Shown here piece after piece: positions 50,301-61,179 of a stretch of 64,000 bases of DNA. Each line of letters begins with the position of its first letter. Position 1 is the first letter of the stretch. The translations under genes were made by a program, and so were the position numbers. The notes beneath the pieces were generated by a model. The model worked only from the letters and a program-made list of their open reading frames with translations. It ran no database searches and had not been told where the DNA came from. Source of the stretch: Zeus faber (lineage: Eukaryota; Chordata; Actinopteri; Zeiformes; Zeidae); contig OY482847.1 in the NCBI GenBank assembly GCA_960531495.1, positions 8,630,992 through 8,694,991 on the forward strand. The letters are read 5' to 3'.

Positions 50301-51298
50301 ATCAATCCACACGGATGACAATTTGAATAAAAGAATCAAAGAAAACAGGGGAGGAGAGGCGGCGCAAGGGGAGCGGGACGACATTTCTTCGAGGTGCGGT
50401 TGGTGGAAGGGGTCCGACGGAGGGAGGACGGAGTCAGCTGACCCGTCAGGGCTCTAATACTTAGCTCTCCCCTCGCACCGTGTGGTGTTTTGCCGCCTAA
50501 TTGAAATGTGTCCTCCCTCTCCGCCTCTCTCCTTCCCGCTCTCATCCCAGGCACAGGAGGCTGGCACCTCGCCACTAGCGTAGCTCTGCGTACCCAATTC
50601 CCCTGTCGCAAGAAGTCCCAAGAAGTGCACCGGCGCACAAAGAGAAAAAGTGATCCTACAGGCTCGTTCGGCGAGGAGACGAGCCGCTATCTCCCTCTGA
50701 GGCAAAAAAAATAATAAAAATCTCCCTTTTTTTGTTGTTTTCCTTCTCATTACGGCGCTTTGTAATGTTCGAAAACACACAGGAACACCAAAGGTATTTT
50801 TTAAAAGCCTGGTTCTTTTTTTTTTTTTTTTTTTTGTGATGTAATGTCTTGAGGAGAAGGGGGAAAAAGAGAGAGGGAGCGAGAGAAGTTGAAAATACAC
50901 CGACAACAAAGCAACAAATAAAAATAGGTCTTCCGTGTGCCATTTAGTGGCCTCTGCATGCTGAAAAGCGGCACCATGGATCTTCCGTGTGTGATAACTG
51001 AATTAGTGGGAAATGATCATCTTTCAGACGTCGTAAGTGAAGTGAGTTTATGCCAACTGAAATTCTTTTCAGAAACAATAACCTGTCCCTCGACATTGAT
51101 TTCGGCAAACAAGATTTAATTAAAAATAAATAAATAAATGAATAAATAAAAAACATGATCCATGCAAACAGAAACTGAACAACACTGTTCTCTTCTCAAC
51201 AGTGCGCGTGTGAGCTGACCGTGAAAAAGCACGGATCTATTCACAGAAAGTGTGTATCTGTGAGCTCGAAGAGACAGGAGCTAAAGGGATAAAAAAAA

Positions 51299-51330
51299 AA
51301 AATATATATATATATATATATAAATATATC
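51299..51330. repeat. (TA)n tract
   Basis: Short TA repeat after an A-run. Confidence 0.85.
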
Positions 51331-52164
51331 CACCATACGCCGGGACCCACGGAGCAGCAGGAGCTCCCTTTGAAAGCCACAGCCGAAAGAGGCGAGGCCT
51401 GGAGAGGCTTTTTCACTGCCGGGCTTTTGCCCCCGGGCCGGTCTAATAGGAGCGAGCAGCTCTTTGAGACGAACAGTTTGCAGAGGGCTGGGGCACGGGA
51501 GCCTCTGAACTCCCGGCTATAACTGGGCTAATAAAAAGCTAACGGGCTGCTTCATTGTCCTCTGACACACGAGAGCCTCTCCGCTGTGGAGGAGCGCCAG
51601 GCAGCGGCCGACCGGGCGTTCGGCGTGGGCAGACTCCGGTCTCGGTGTGACCCGGTCACCTGTGGAGGATGCCGGGGAATCAGGAAACATGCATGTGCAT
51701 TTAGGCCCGCTGCACACTGGCTGAGTGAAGGGCTAAGATTAAAATATCTTGCACTACACTTAATGAGTGCAATTCTTTATAATATATATATATATAATAT
51801 ATGTATACATGCGATAAGAGGAAATATGCTAAATTTGACCATGGTAGTGTATATGGACATGTATATGTATGTTTACTCAGCCGTCTTTAATAGGAGCCAC
51901 ACGTGGTTCAAAGTTGAGCCGGCGCAGAATTTATTTGTGAAGGGTTCAAGACATTGTGAGCAATGCCGATGCGTAAACGTAGGCAAAAATACTAAAAAAA
52001 AAATTCCCTCTTATCGCCCGAGGAGAAAAAATATTTGAGGAAAATTATTCTAACAAAAAGCTGTGAGATTCCCATTGGAGAGCTCCGCGCTTTACACAAT
52101 TCTTCTGGAATTACTCTGAGTGAAAAGTGGAGCATTGCTGCAAGGACATGGGACTGGAAAAATG

Positions 52165-52482
52165 GAAGAGGAGAGGAGAGAATGGAAAGGGATTGAAGGA
52201 GGGAGGGGAACGATATGATAGGAAAGTGGGAGGAGAAGAGAGGAGGAAAGGAGATGATGGGGTGGATGAGGAGAGATGAGAGAAAAGGAGATGAGAGGAG
52301 AAGAGAAGAGAGAAAAGGAGAGGAGATGAGGGGAGAGGAGATGAGGGGAGAGGAGAGGAGAGGAGATGAGGGGAGAGGGGAAGAGAAGAGGGAAGAGGAG
52401 AGGAGAGGAGATGAGGGAAGAGGAGAGAAGAGGACAGGGGAGGAGAGGAGGGGAGAGGAGAGGAGAGAAGACGAGAGGAGAT
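52165..52482. repeat. Polypurine minisatellite (GGAGA/GATGAG units)
   Basis: About 320 bases of GGAGA, GGGGA and GATGAG units, nearly pure purine on the plus strand. The complementary strand gives a spurious Ser/Leu/Pro open frame. Confidence 0.92.
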
Positions 52483-53179
52483 TGTTCTGCTACAGGCTTC
52501 ATGAATGTGGAAGGTTATACTCGCTATCAACTCCTGGAAAGTTTGAGTTGAGTCAAGTGATTCATTAAAAAAAAAGTGGATAAAAAATTGTTTCAATTTG
52601 TAAAAATCTATAATTCTTAGGTGTTCTTAACTTGAAATTGAGAGACCAAGACGCACATTTTAAGGTCAGAAAACCCCAAAAATATAGAGGTTTAATCAAA
52701 TGAAAGATTTTTTTTTTTTTAATTGATCCACTTGAGTCCAGTGGGTTCTGTTGGCCATTAAGAAGCTCCACTGCAGCAATTTGGGGCTCAATGTTTTGCT
52801 GATGGGCACCATAACTATAGTTCAATTTTATTATTTTTTATTTCTCATCGACCCCAATGTTGCTCTTGTTCCACTGTACAGCAGCCTACAGTAGAGGACT
52901 ATGGTTTTACTGATATTCTATACAGTATTTTATCTTCCAGCCCTGAATCGTCGCCTCTATGAACGTTACGCTGCGAGTCACGCTGGTTCTGTGTGACTTC
53001 AGACTGGACGCTCTCGGAGTGGCTCCCCTCACTCTCCGTCCGTCGCTCGTGCTCTCAGATGTTTTGGGTTCAGCGTGATAAAACTGTGACTATTTTCCAT
53101 CAAGTCCATTAATCTCAAATCTCAGATTCTTCAAATGTTTTGTTTTTAATACCAAACCGCAAACTCTCCTCTCTCCGCC

Positions 53180-53640
53180 ATGCCTTTGCATTTATTCTGC
53201 GGAAGTATGTATAATTGGGCTTTTTAATAGCACATTTATCATACATTATTTATGGTTTTCAACAAATTGAATTCGGAAGCCATGACCCAGAACATCAATG
53301 GTCCGCAGCTCGCAGCCAGCTGGGTGGAGCAGGATTGGGCCTTTGCCACAATAACACTTTTCCCAGTTTTCCTTTACCAAGGGGAAGAATTCCTCATGTC
53401 CCCCCTGAGCTCTATGATCAACAGCTGACAGACTACACTCACAGCACCGATGTTGAAAGAGAGGATGTTATTCGATGCTTTGTGCACTTTTCCTTCCTTG
53501 TACAAAGTCGTCCTACATTATTGGTTTACCCATGGCCCTTTCATTACATTTTGTTTTCAACTTCCCAGTGCTCCAACAGCAAAATAAAATGTGTTAATAC
53601 AGAAACATTGCAGGGCCTTGTCCTCTCTGTGGCCATATCT
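53180..53640. promoter_or_regulatory. Possible conserved non-coding element
   Basis: Unique block with TTTGCATTTATTC, GTATAATTGGGC and TTTAATAGCACATTTATC motifs, just left of the DIRS element. No coding family recognised. Confidence 0.25.
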
Positions 53641-53714
53641 GTTGAAATATCCTCTTAAATATGCTGATATGATAAGGCTGTTGCAGGTAGCGGCAGTGTT
53701 GCGGTTCCCAATCG

Positions 53715-53870
53715 CAGAGACTGCGATCTTTACTCATGGGACTGATCGACAGATCATGTTATCCAATCGAAGACTCTGCAGTCATGCCGGATGGCAGAGG
53801 AACGGACGACGCTGCACTCCCGTCCCGCCCCCGGGGTGTATTACCGCAGCTCGCCTTCATCTCTTCTCAT
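53715..53870 (+). repeat. DIRS left inverted terminal repeat
   Basis: The portion from GGGACTGATCGACAGATCAT (53738 onward) to about 53870 matches the reverse complement of 58803-58944, including GACGACGCTGC and GTCCCGCCCCCG. The outermost part (53715-53743) differs from the right end but is complementary to the first half of the internal complementary region. Confidence 0.88.
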
Positions 53871-54004
53871 TTCGCGTGAGAAGAATTCTCGAAATTCACA
53901 GCTTTTGAACTGTTTCACCTTTCAGGTCCCTAACTCGTATGAGTTGGTGTGAGTCGCCGACTTGAGTACCGTTTGGTGAGGCAGTGTAGCGTTTTCTCAC
54001 TTAT

Positions 54005-55186
54005 CTTATTTCATGTATTTTGTTTGGGAGCAAACTAACAAGGCGTCCAGGAGGGCGCTCCCGGACTGCAGACACCGGGAGAAGGGAGATCGCCACCGCT
54101 CCGGTGCGCTGGCTCGACGAGGACGCCACTGAAGGAGCTATTCCAGAGGACAAGCTCGCTTCCCCGGCTGGCGTGAGTGCAGGAGCTGGCCCCATTTGCG
54201 CTGTCACTCCTTCTGGCGCTAGCCCAACCCCACACCCCCAGCGGTTTCTTTCCCGGTGAATATCCCGAAGGAACCACAGCAGGGAATATCCTTCGGGGGC
54301 CCGAATGGAGTCATCAGACCTAGACGAGTCCTATGGTGGAGAGAGCTTCCCCAGCTCTCAGGTGAGCTCCAGTCAGATGTCCTCGCTGCCGGCCTTGGCT
54401 AGGCTATTGGAGGCCGAGTTTGTCGAGTTTTTTCGAAGTGTTCCAGCAGGCGGAATAGGCCTCCACACTGCGGCCGTGTTGTACACGGTATCCATGCTGT
54501 ACAGGGAGCTCCACGGGGTGCCTACAGAGTAAGGGAAGGGCTGGGCTAACCCCTCACTGGTACTCGTGCTGAGCAGGGGTTAGCCCCTGCTCAGCGCGAG
54601 TGCCAGTGAGGGGTTTTGAGTTCTACCACCACATGGCAGGCAGAGGAGCTGGTCTACCTGGCCTTCCCTCCGGTGGTGGGGCCTAGGCAGCCTGTGCCAC
54701 AGGCCCTGCTTCAGCACTACCAGGCCACGCTGTTGGTGGAGCTGGCCAAGCCGGCCAGCAGTGAAAGCCGGCCACAGTGTAAAGAGGAGACGCTGGTGGA
54801 GCTGCAGAAAGCAATGAACCTCTCCCTCCAGATCGCACGTAGCATGGGTGTGAGCGTGGCCCTACATCGGCCCTCTGGCTAGGCTCCAGGACCAGGACAA
54901 GCTGCCACTTCTGAACTCTCTGGTGTACCTCACTGGCAGCTTCGGCGAGGCGATGAGCCTCGTGATGGCCAAGTTTGAAGAAGAGAAGGAAAGCAGAGAG
55001 GCCATCCAGTCATGGATCTTCCAACTGCAGAGCGGTATACGCACGGCGGAGGCCAGGACACAGAAGCGGGAATGCTCATTCCCTAAGGTAGCAAAACCCT
55101 CGGAGCATGTTCTGCCCCCTGGGTCAGACACAAGGGCAGCAACGGGGGACAGCAACGGGGCCGCTACCACTGTAAGTAGGTCCTGA
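54005..55186 (+). pseudogene. DIRS gag-like region, broken
   Basis: Three successive plus-strand readings carry it: 54305-54532 (LDESYGGESFPSS, MSSLPALARLLEAEF), 54616-54882 (PVVGPRQPVPQALLQHYQ, VELQKAMNLSLQIARS) and 54923-55186 (TGSFGEAMSLVMAKFEEEKE). Position before the RT and the helical, charged character fit the structural protein of fish DIRS elements. The first two readings are separated by stops and by the hairpin at 54548-54615. GTAAGG at 54529 and CAG near 54637-54646 could also be read as intron borders. Not assignable to a family from sequence alone. Confidence 0.6.
54548..54615 (+). repeat. Perfect RNA stem-loop inside the gag-like region
   Basis: 32-base arms (54548-54579 and 54584-54615) around a TTAG loop. 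The two DNA mismatches are T opposite G, so in plus-strand RNA all 32 pairs form, two as G-U wobbles. It interrupts the gag-like reading. Confidence 0.9.
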
Positions 55187-55854
55187 ACCCTGGAAAAAAA
55201 TGGGGGGGGGGGGGGCCGTCCTGCCCCTTCAAAGCGTTCCGTTCTCCCTGTGTTTACAGCCGGAAAGCACACGTTTACAGTGGAAGAACACACACAAACA
55301 ATTTGCCCACATATGTGCCCAAATTTTTGCACCGTGAATCACATGCCCCCCACTCCCATGCCAGCCACATTAAGTGTGCAGCAGACCCCGTTTATAAATG
55401 TACCACAAAGCTTCCTTTGAGTCCAATCACATACCCAACAATAAAATGTGCAAAACTCATAAACCCCAGTATCCCATTGTGTCATGCCATACCAGGGGGA
55501 AATCTTATCAGTTTTTATCAATTTTTATATATCGCCTCCAAGGCAACAATTAGCCATGAGCGGGCACACGCCCGACCCATTGAGTGCCGCGCCTGCGCGG
55601 CCACAGGGCGCCCAGACTCGAAGCGTGTGCGTAACGGACCCGTGGGTCCGCAGATTGAGTGGGCACATGCCCAACCTATCGAGCGCCGCGCTGGCTCACC
55701 CACAGGGCACTCAGGCTCGAAGCGCGTGCATAACAGACCCGTGGGACTGCAGAATAAGCCGACACGCGCCAAACCTAGTCCGCATCAGGCCAGCCCTGCT
55801 GCAATGCACAGCGGCTTGGCGCGCATGCACGACAAACCCGTGGGTCCTCAGGAC

Positions 55855-57622
55855 TGTGACCAAGGGCTATGTCATTCAATTCGCCCGTCCTCCGCCAACT
55901 TTCAGGGGAAAAGTCGAGTCCGTAGGTCCGGACAATCAGACTCTCGTGAGGGAGATAAACTCCCAGCTAGAAAAAGGGGCAGTGTGGAGCATCCAGAGAG
56001 AGAGGCACACGGACACTACAGCAGATACTTTGTAGTAACGAAAAAAGACAAGAAAGACCCGATATTAGACCTGCGAATGTTAAACAAGCATCTAATGAAA
56101 ATTACATTTCAGAAATTAACCCCACTTCAATTGGAAAGGTTAATTCGACCAAACGACTGGTTTGTGAAACTAGATCTGAAGGGTGCGTATTTTCACATCT
56201 CCATCCACCCCCGTTATAGAACATATTAGCGATTTGCCTTCCAGGGAAAAGACTACGAGTTCCTCACACTCTTCTTCGGGCATTCTTTAGCTCCTCGGGA
56301 GTTCACAAAATGTGTGGAGGATAATCACACCATTATGTCAACAGGGGGTGAGAGTGTACAACTATTTGGATGGCCAGTTCCAGAGGGGAGTCAGTCAGGT
56401 GGCCAGTTTAACCCTTTCCCACCTGATGAATATGGGCTTCGCTATCAACAAGGAGAAAAGTATATTAAGCCCGAGCCAGCGCACCCCCTTTTTTAGGCAT
56501 GGAACTGGACTCAGTTTCAATGACGGCCCATCTCTCTTCAGCCAGAGCTCAGGCCATCAAGTCATGCTGATCATAGTTCGGACCCAGATTGTTTGTGACA
56601 TAATTTTTGTGCCAGATACTGCTGGGCATGATGGCATCAGCAGCCGCAGCGCTGCCCCTCGGCATGTTGCGGGCCAGGGCATTCCAGAGGTTGTCAGCAT
56701 CCAGACACTTTCACCCAGTAAAGGACAGACACCGCAAATTAACAGTGTCATCACAGTGCAGGAGGGCGTTACCAGCGTGGAGAAACACAGTTTCTTTGTG
56801 CGGGATCCGTGTGAGTGTATCATAGCGCTCCACCATCACCACGGATGCTTCCACCATGGAGTGGGAAGCCGTCTACAATGGTGCGACGTTGGACGGTGAC
56901 GCAGGCGAAGCGTCACATAAACGTGTTAGAGCCGCACACAGTGTTATTGGCTCTTACACACTTCCTACCAGCCCTCAAAGGCCGACATGTTCTGGTGAGG
57001 TCAGACAACATGTTAGAGATAGCATACATCAATCACCAGGGCGGGGTCCAGTCCCTGTACCACATGGCAAACCGTTTACTGCTGTATGCAGAGTAGAACC
57101 TCCTCTCCCTCCGGGCGGTCCACAGCCCTGGCAGACTCAACCACGGAGCAGACCTATTGTCCAGGGGGAACCCCCAGGCAGCAGACTGGCGCCTTCACCC
57201 CTGGGTGGTGGCAGAGAGGTGGCAGAGACAATTTGGCCGGGCGGTGGTGGAACTGTTTGCGTCACGAGAGACGACACAGTGGCCATTATGGTTCTTGCTT
57301 CCTGTAGGGGGACCAGCTCCCATTGGGTGTAGATGCACTGGCCCACCCGTGATCAGAGGCGTCGCTCTACACTTTTCCCCCTGTAGCACTTAACCAGCAG
57401 TTGCTGGAAAAAGTGCGGGAGCATAGTCTGTCACTGCGGCCAGTGGCTCCCAATTGGCCCATCCGCCCGTGGCTTGCTGATCTGTGCGACATGAGTATGA
57501 GTCTCTTGTTGGAGCTTCCCCTCCAACGAGACCTATTCACACAGGTGCACAGAACAATTTGGCACCCACACCCAGAACTGTGGCGCATCCGGGCCTGGTA
57601 CCTCAGAGGGAGAAGCTCCTAG
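55855..57622 (+). pseudogene. DIRS reverse transcriptase/RNase H, inactive
   Basis: The region can be followed through at least five frame changes. It opens with GYVIQFARPPPTFRGK, then HYSRYFVV, KKDKKDPILDLRMLN and the RT motif A (VKLDLKGAYFHI). After a stop come RFAFQGKDYEFLTLFFGHS and LAPREFTKCVE, and the catalytic box read as YNYLDG where active copies have YLDD. RNase H follows with TTDAST, a conserved Glu (NVLEPHTVLLALTH), VRSDN, YINHQGG and, after another stop, HGADLLSRG, so the four acidic positions are still recognisable. The tail LHPWVVAERW, FGRAVVELFAS, WPIRPW and TIWHPHPELW is typical of DIRS pol. The lost second Asp in the YxDD box and the frameshifts make it non-functional. Confidence 0.88.
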
Positions 57623-57750
57623 CATCAGGCCTGTCGGTGGAGGATATATGTCAGACAGCTTCTTGGAGTTGCCCATACACATTTGTGTGGTTTTACATGT
57701 TAGGCGTTACTAGTTCTGCGCTGCCACATGTCGTATTTGGTGCGTAGATT
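57622..57750 (+). pseudogene. DIRS tyrosine recombinase remnant (C-terminal tail only)
   Basis: Just after the RNase H tail the reading LLASGLSVEDICQTASWS, then PYTFVWFYML and the terminal HVVFGA appears. In fish DIRS recombinases a stretch like LSVEDIC..ASWSSPHTF forms the very end of the protein. The some 300-400 residues normally between the recombinase start (LLASGLS) and this tail are missing, including the Arg-His-Arg-Tyr catalytic set except what may lie in this tail. The join falls within GLS, pointing to a deletion between short matching sequences. Confidence 0.7.
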
Positions 57751-57840
57751 TGCAGGTGCTACAGAAAGTATCCCGCAAGCATCTTTCTCACACGTGCGCT
57801 AGCATGTCTGGGACAGACACTCCAGTGGTGGGGTATGTTA

Positions 57841-58624
57841 CTAGGCGTTTTCGCACCGAACAGTTCTTGGGACTCCCAGAGGGGAACTATGAACTGGGGA
57901 GGTCCTCCGAGGACTAAATACCTTCAACGGCTTTTTTTCTGGTTGCATTCCACTGCCAGTAGGAACTCTGAATTGACGTAAGCCAATGGGGTTTCAGCAC
58001 GACTTCCGTGTTCCGTGTTGTATTTACTCCGTAACTTTCACCGATTTCACCTTATCAGTCCACCAAAATCTGTTTCTGAACAAATTTGAGCCAAGAAATA
58101 AGCAATCCAGTTGCTGAATCTTTACTCATATTAGATCTACAAGACATAATTTAAAAGTTTGTGCCGACTTTCATAAGGCACGGGCTCGCATAGGGACAGC
58201 GCGCAGGGATTTTTTTGTGTCATTTAATTAACATCGGAAAATAAATAAATGAAATAAATAATTTCTATAATTTCCAATCTAAAAATCTATAATAAAAATA
58301 TTATTTTTATTGGGTTTTTTTTTACCACTGAGTGTACGTGGGTTGGTCCCCACCCAGAGTGGTGCAACTCGACCAGGCAAACTGTATTCAGTCCGAGGGA
58401 CCGGCGACAGACCATAGACTTACGTCTGGATCAAGTCACCGTGTACTTAAGTCACTGAAGGTTACTCTTGTGTCGGTTAATCCCTGCCCTGGAGTGGGAG
58501 CTAAAAAAGGCGTTCGAAGAACTACTAAAGTTCCTAGTTCCTGCAGTGCGGACAGAAAAAAAAGGGACGGTTCCTCCAAAAGTTCTTGGAACTACGAAAA
58601 ATTCCTGCGGGGGGAAAATACCTA
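57841..58624. mobile_element. Candidate nested DNA transposon (non-autonomous)
   Basis: The left end CTAGGCGTTTTCGCACCGAA and the reverse complement of the right end (ATAGGTATTTTCCCCCCGCA) look like diverged inverted repeats, each followed inside by GTTC/GAAC-rich segments (AGTTCTTGGGACT; AGTTCCTAGTTCCTGCAG). TTA lies next to both ends (57838-57840 and 58625-58627), consistent with the 3-bp target preference of PIF/Harbinger elements. No transposase is encoded. It sits between the recombinase remnant and the DIRS internal complementary region. Confidence 0.45.
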
Positions 58625-58671
58625 TTACTATGTGGACCACCAGTATCACCATACTGTCCCGTGATGGTGTA

Positions 58672-58770
58672 CAGTCCCATAAGTAAAAGATCGCAGTCCC
58701 TGCGAGGGGGGACGTCTGGGTTGTGTAGGCAACCACGGTTCCCTGAGAAGGGACCAATTCTATTACTGTG
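58672..58770 (+). repeat. DIRS internal complementary region (ICR)
   Basis: 58672-58705 (CAGTCCCATAAGTAAAAGAT, CGCAGTCCCTGCGA) is nearly the reverse complement of the left outer end 53717-53743. 58741-58770 (CCCTGAGAAGGGACC, TCTATTACTG) is nearly the reverse complement of the right outer end about 58945-58974. Such a double complement is the hallmark of DIRS elements and is thought to template the circular intermediate. Confidence 0.85.
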
Positions 58771-58802
58771 CTGTGGTACGGTGCCCCTCCGAGGCGCTCA
58801 GC

Positions 58803-58974
58803 AGCGAAAAGAGGAAGAGAAGAAGGTGAGCCGCGGTCATATACGGCCATGCGGGGGCGGGACAGGAGAGCAGCGTCGTCACTTCCTCTGCCTTTCGGCG
58901 TGAATGAATCTTTGATTGGATTACATGATCTGTCGATCAGTCCCAGGAGTAATAGCTCTGGTCCCTTCTCAGAC
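58803..58974 (+). repeat. DIRS right inverted terminal repeat
   Basis: Inverse copy of the left repeat over about 140 bases, with CGGGGGCGGGAC, GCAGCGTCGTC, ATGATCTGTCGATCAGTCCC. The outermost 30 bases (AGGAGTAATAGCTCTGGTCC and CTTCTCAGAC) are unique to this end. Confidence 0.88.
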
Positions 58975-59942
58975 GTTTGGTTTATCTGCAGTCTGGTATA
59001 CCAATGGTTGACCATTTTCCTATATTGACTTTTTTGACTATATTGCTGTGCTTTTATGATGCAGATAATGGTGGCGTTATATTTGACTGTGTCACACTAG
59101 CCAGATGCTTCCCATACATTTATAGTATGACAGAATGACAAAATTATGTCCTACTATAAACAGGTGCGATTTCTCTACAAATAAGTTTGAATTTGTTAAT
59201 TAACTGTGAGCTGAGAAGCATGGAAACAAAAATCTGTTCAGAAAGGAAAATAGCAATAAGCATGGCAACAATAAAAAATAATACATATGCTGATTATAAT
59301 TGGAAGAGCATAAAATATAGAACATTTAAATAGAACAAAAAAAACAAAACAAGAAGAACAATTCAAATTCCCTGATATTCCACAAACATGCCAACAAAAA
59401 CTCAGATTCCACTGCCTTCCGTGTGTGGAATTGAATTTTTACAATTCCCTGACTGGAAATTCCGTGACCTGTGCATAGTCCAGGACCTGGCCTCCGAAAC
59501 ACTGGGTGACAGGGTGGTCACAGTGGAGTGCAGCTAGTGGGGATTACTAAAGAAAGAAGGGGGTTTCGCAAGGCAGAGGTAGTCAATTTGTCTCGTCTCA
59601 ACTCGTGATTCTGCTTTCCTTTTCTTGTCCTCTCACCCCTCTTCCCTCGTTCACTCGTTTCCCGTGTCCGCTTGCGCCTGCAGACGGGGTTGTGATGATG
59701 AATCTATGGCCGGAGTGTGTCTGCGTGTCTGACACCGTGATGTATCTATACTGGCCGTGACTCCCTCCCTCCACCCTCCTCCGACTTCTCCCCCTCTCTC
59801 TCTTTGTCCATCCTCCTTTGCTCTGCCTCTTCACTCTCCCGCATCTTTTCACCTCCCTCTCTGCCTCTCCTGACTATATCGCTGTCTCTCCTCCATCTTC
59901 CCCTGTCTCGACCCCATACTGAACTCTTTCATTCTCACTCTC

Positions 59943-59965
59943 TCTCTCTCTCAGTCCCTCTCTCT
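59943..59965. repeat. (TC)n tract
   Basis: Short CT-rich repeat in a pyrimidine-rich stretch (59640-59970). Confidence 0.8.
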
Positions 59966-60188
59966 CTGAAGGTTTGGCACCGCCTGGCCCCCCTCCTCGC
60001 CGCTGAAACAGACAAAGCGACCGTACCCGGCAACAACAACAATAACAAACAGGAATTGGGCTGCTCGTTTTACCCATTGATTTTCACTGGGGGCATTTCT
60101 GAAATAGCCCATCTGACCTTTGGGCCAAATGGTAGTGAATAGAGGAAACACAGGCGCTAGACCACTCTGCCTGCCTGCCTCCCTCCCG

Positions 60189-60192
<4 letters not shown>

Positions 60193-60231
<39 letters not shown>
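60193..60231. repeat. (CT)n microsatellite
   Basis: About 19 CT units flanked by CCCTCCCT-type repeats. Confidence 0.93.
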
Positions 60232-60237
<6 letters not shown>

Positions 60238-61179
60238 CCTCCCTCCCTCCCCTCTTGCAAAACCTCTGCCGGCAAACCATCTGGCGAGCCAGCGCCCACC
60301 ATGAAAGGGACACGGCCAAGGTTGCTGGTCCAATGAATGATACACATTGAAAGATGTTGCCAGGCAGCCCCAAAAAAAATGAAAAGAAAGGGCGAACACG
60401 AGCAGGGCCACACCGCCGCCGTCCGACAAACCGTGCGTGTCGATCGGATCAAACTCGCGCCCCTCTTTGCTGCCCCGCCTTGGCGCCCGCCGCATGGCCT
60501 TTTATACAGCGAGCACGGACACGTTCGGCGGGGCCGCAAGGCGGCGGAGCAGGGGTCACAGTGTCGTCCTAACAGGCATAAAGAGGCGCTGGCAGCACGG
60601 TTAGCTCCGCCGCTTCCAGCGCCAAAGTGGATCCATTGGGTTTCATTTCTGCGCCTCCGAAAAAGGGCTCAGAGAAGAGCGTTGTGTCCGGAGTTGCTAA
60701 TCCGAGAAAAATTGCTCGCCCACCTGACAATACGGTGATGTAACCCAACACTTGCTTTAGCAATAGCAGGTCCACGGAGCGGAGGCACGTAGTGAGCGAC
60801 TACATGATGGAGTGGAAAGCTGATCCACTCTCATGGTGAGTCTCCCGACCTCTGCTGTGTGGTGATGAATGATAAATGGATCTTTTCTGTCCATGTAGAG
60901 TAAAAAAATAGAATAAAATAAAATTTTGAAACACCAACCGGGTTCTCGTTCTGTATACCTGATGGTGTTTGTGTCAGAAATAAACTAAAAGTCAGCTCAA
61001 TGTTTGAATTAATTATGGAAATAAAACGTGATGGACATGAAAAAACGTGTTTAAAGTGTAGGATTCACAGCACAGCTTCTCCCTCTACACATGACCTCTC
61101 AATTTAGGAACAAAAGGTTCAGCTGAATATCAAGAGGATGGTAGACTTGAAGTTGAATTTAAAAGAAAATTAAATTTAT

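Larger units (their letters stand above)
53715..58974 (+). mobile_element. DIRS-type tyrosine-recombinase retrotransposon, degenerate copy
   Basis: The element has the DIRS layout: inverted terminal repeats (left 53715-53870, right 58803-58974), a gag-like region, an RT/RNase H region, a recombinase remnant, and an internal complementary region (58672-58770) before the right repeat. DIRS elements integrate with a tyrosine recombinase instead of an integrase and so leave no target-site duplication; none was seen. It lies antisense to the TAF4-family gene. Frameshifts, stops, an altered RT active site and loss of most of the recombinase show it is inactive. A second element appears nested at 57841-58624. 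Confidence 0.9.

Noticed and set aside
55303..56229. 308-residue plus-strand frame taken as one gene
   Set aside because: Only its last part is RT sequence; the first part is non-conserved spacer in the same frame, so it is part of the broken DIRS element.
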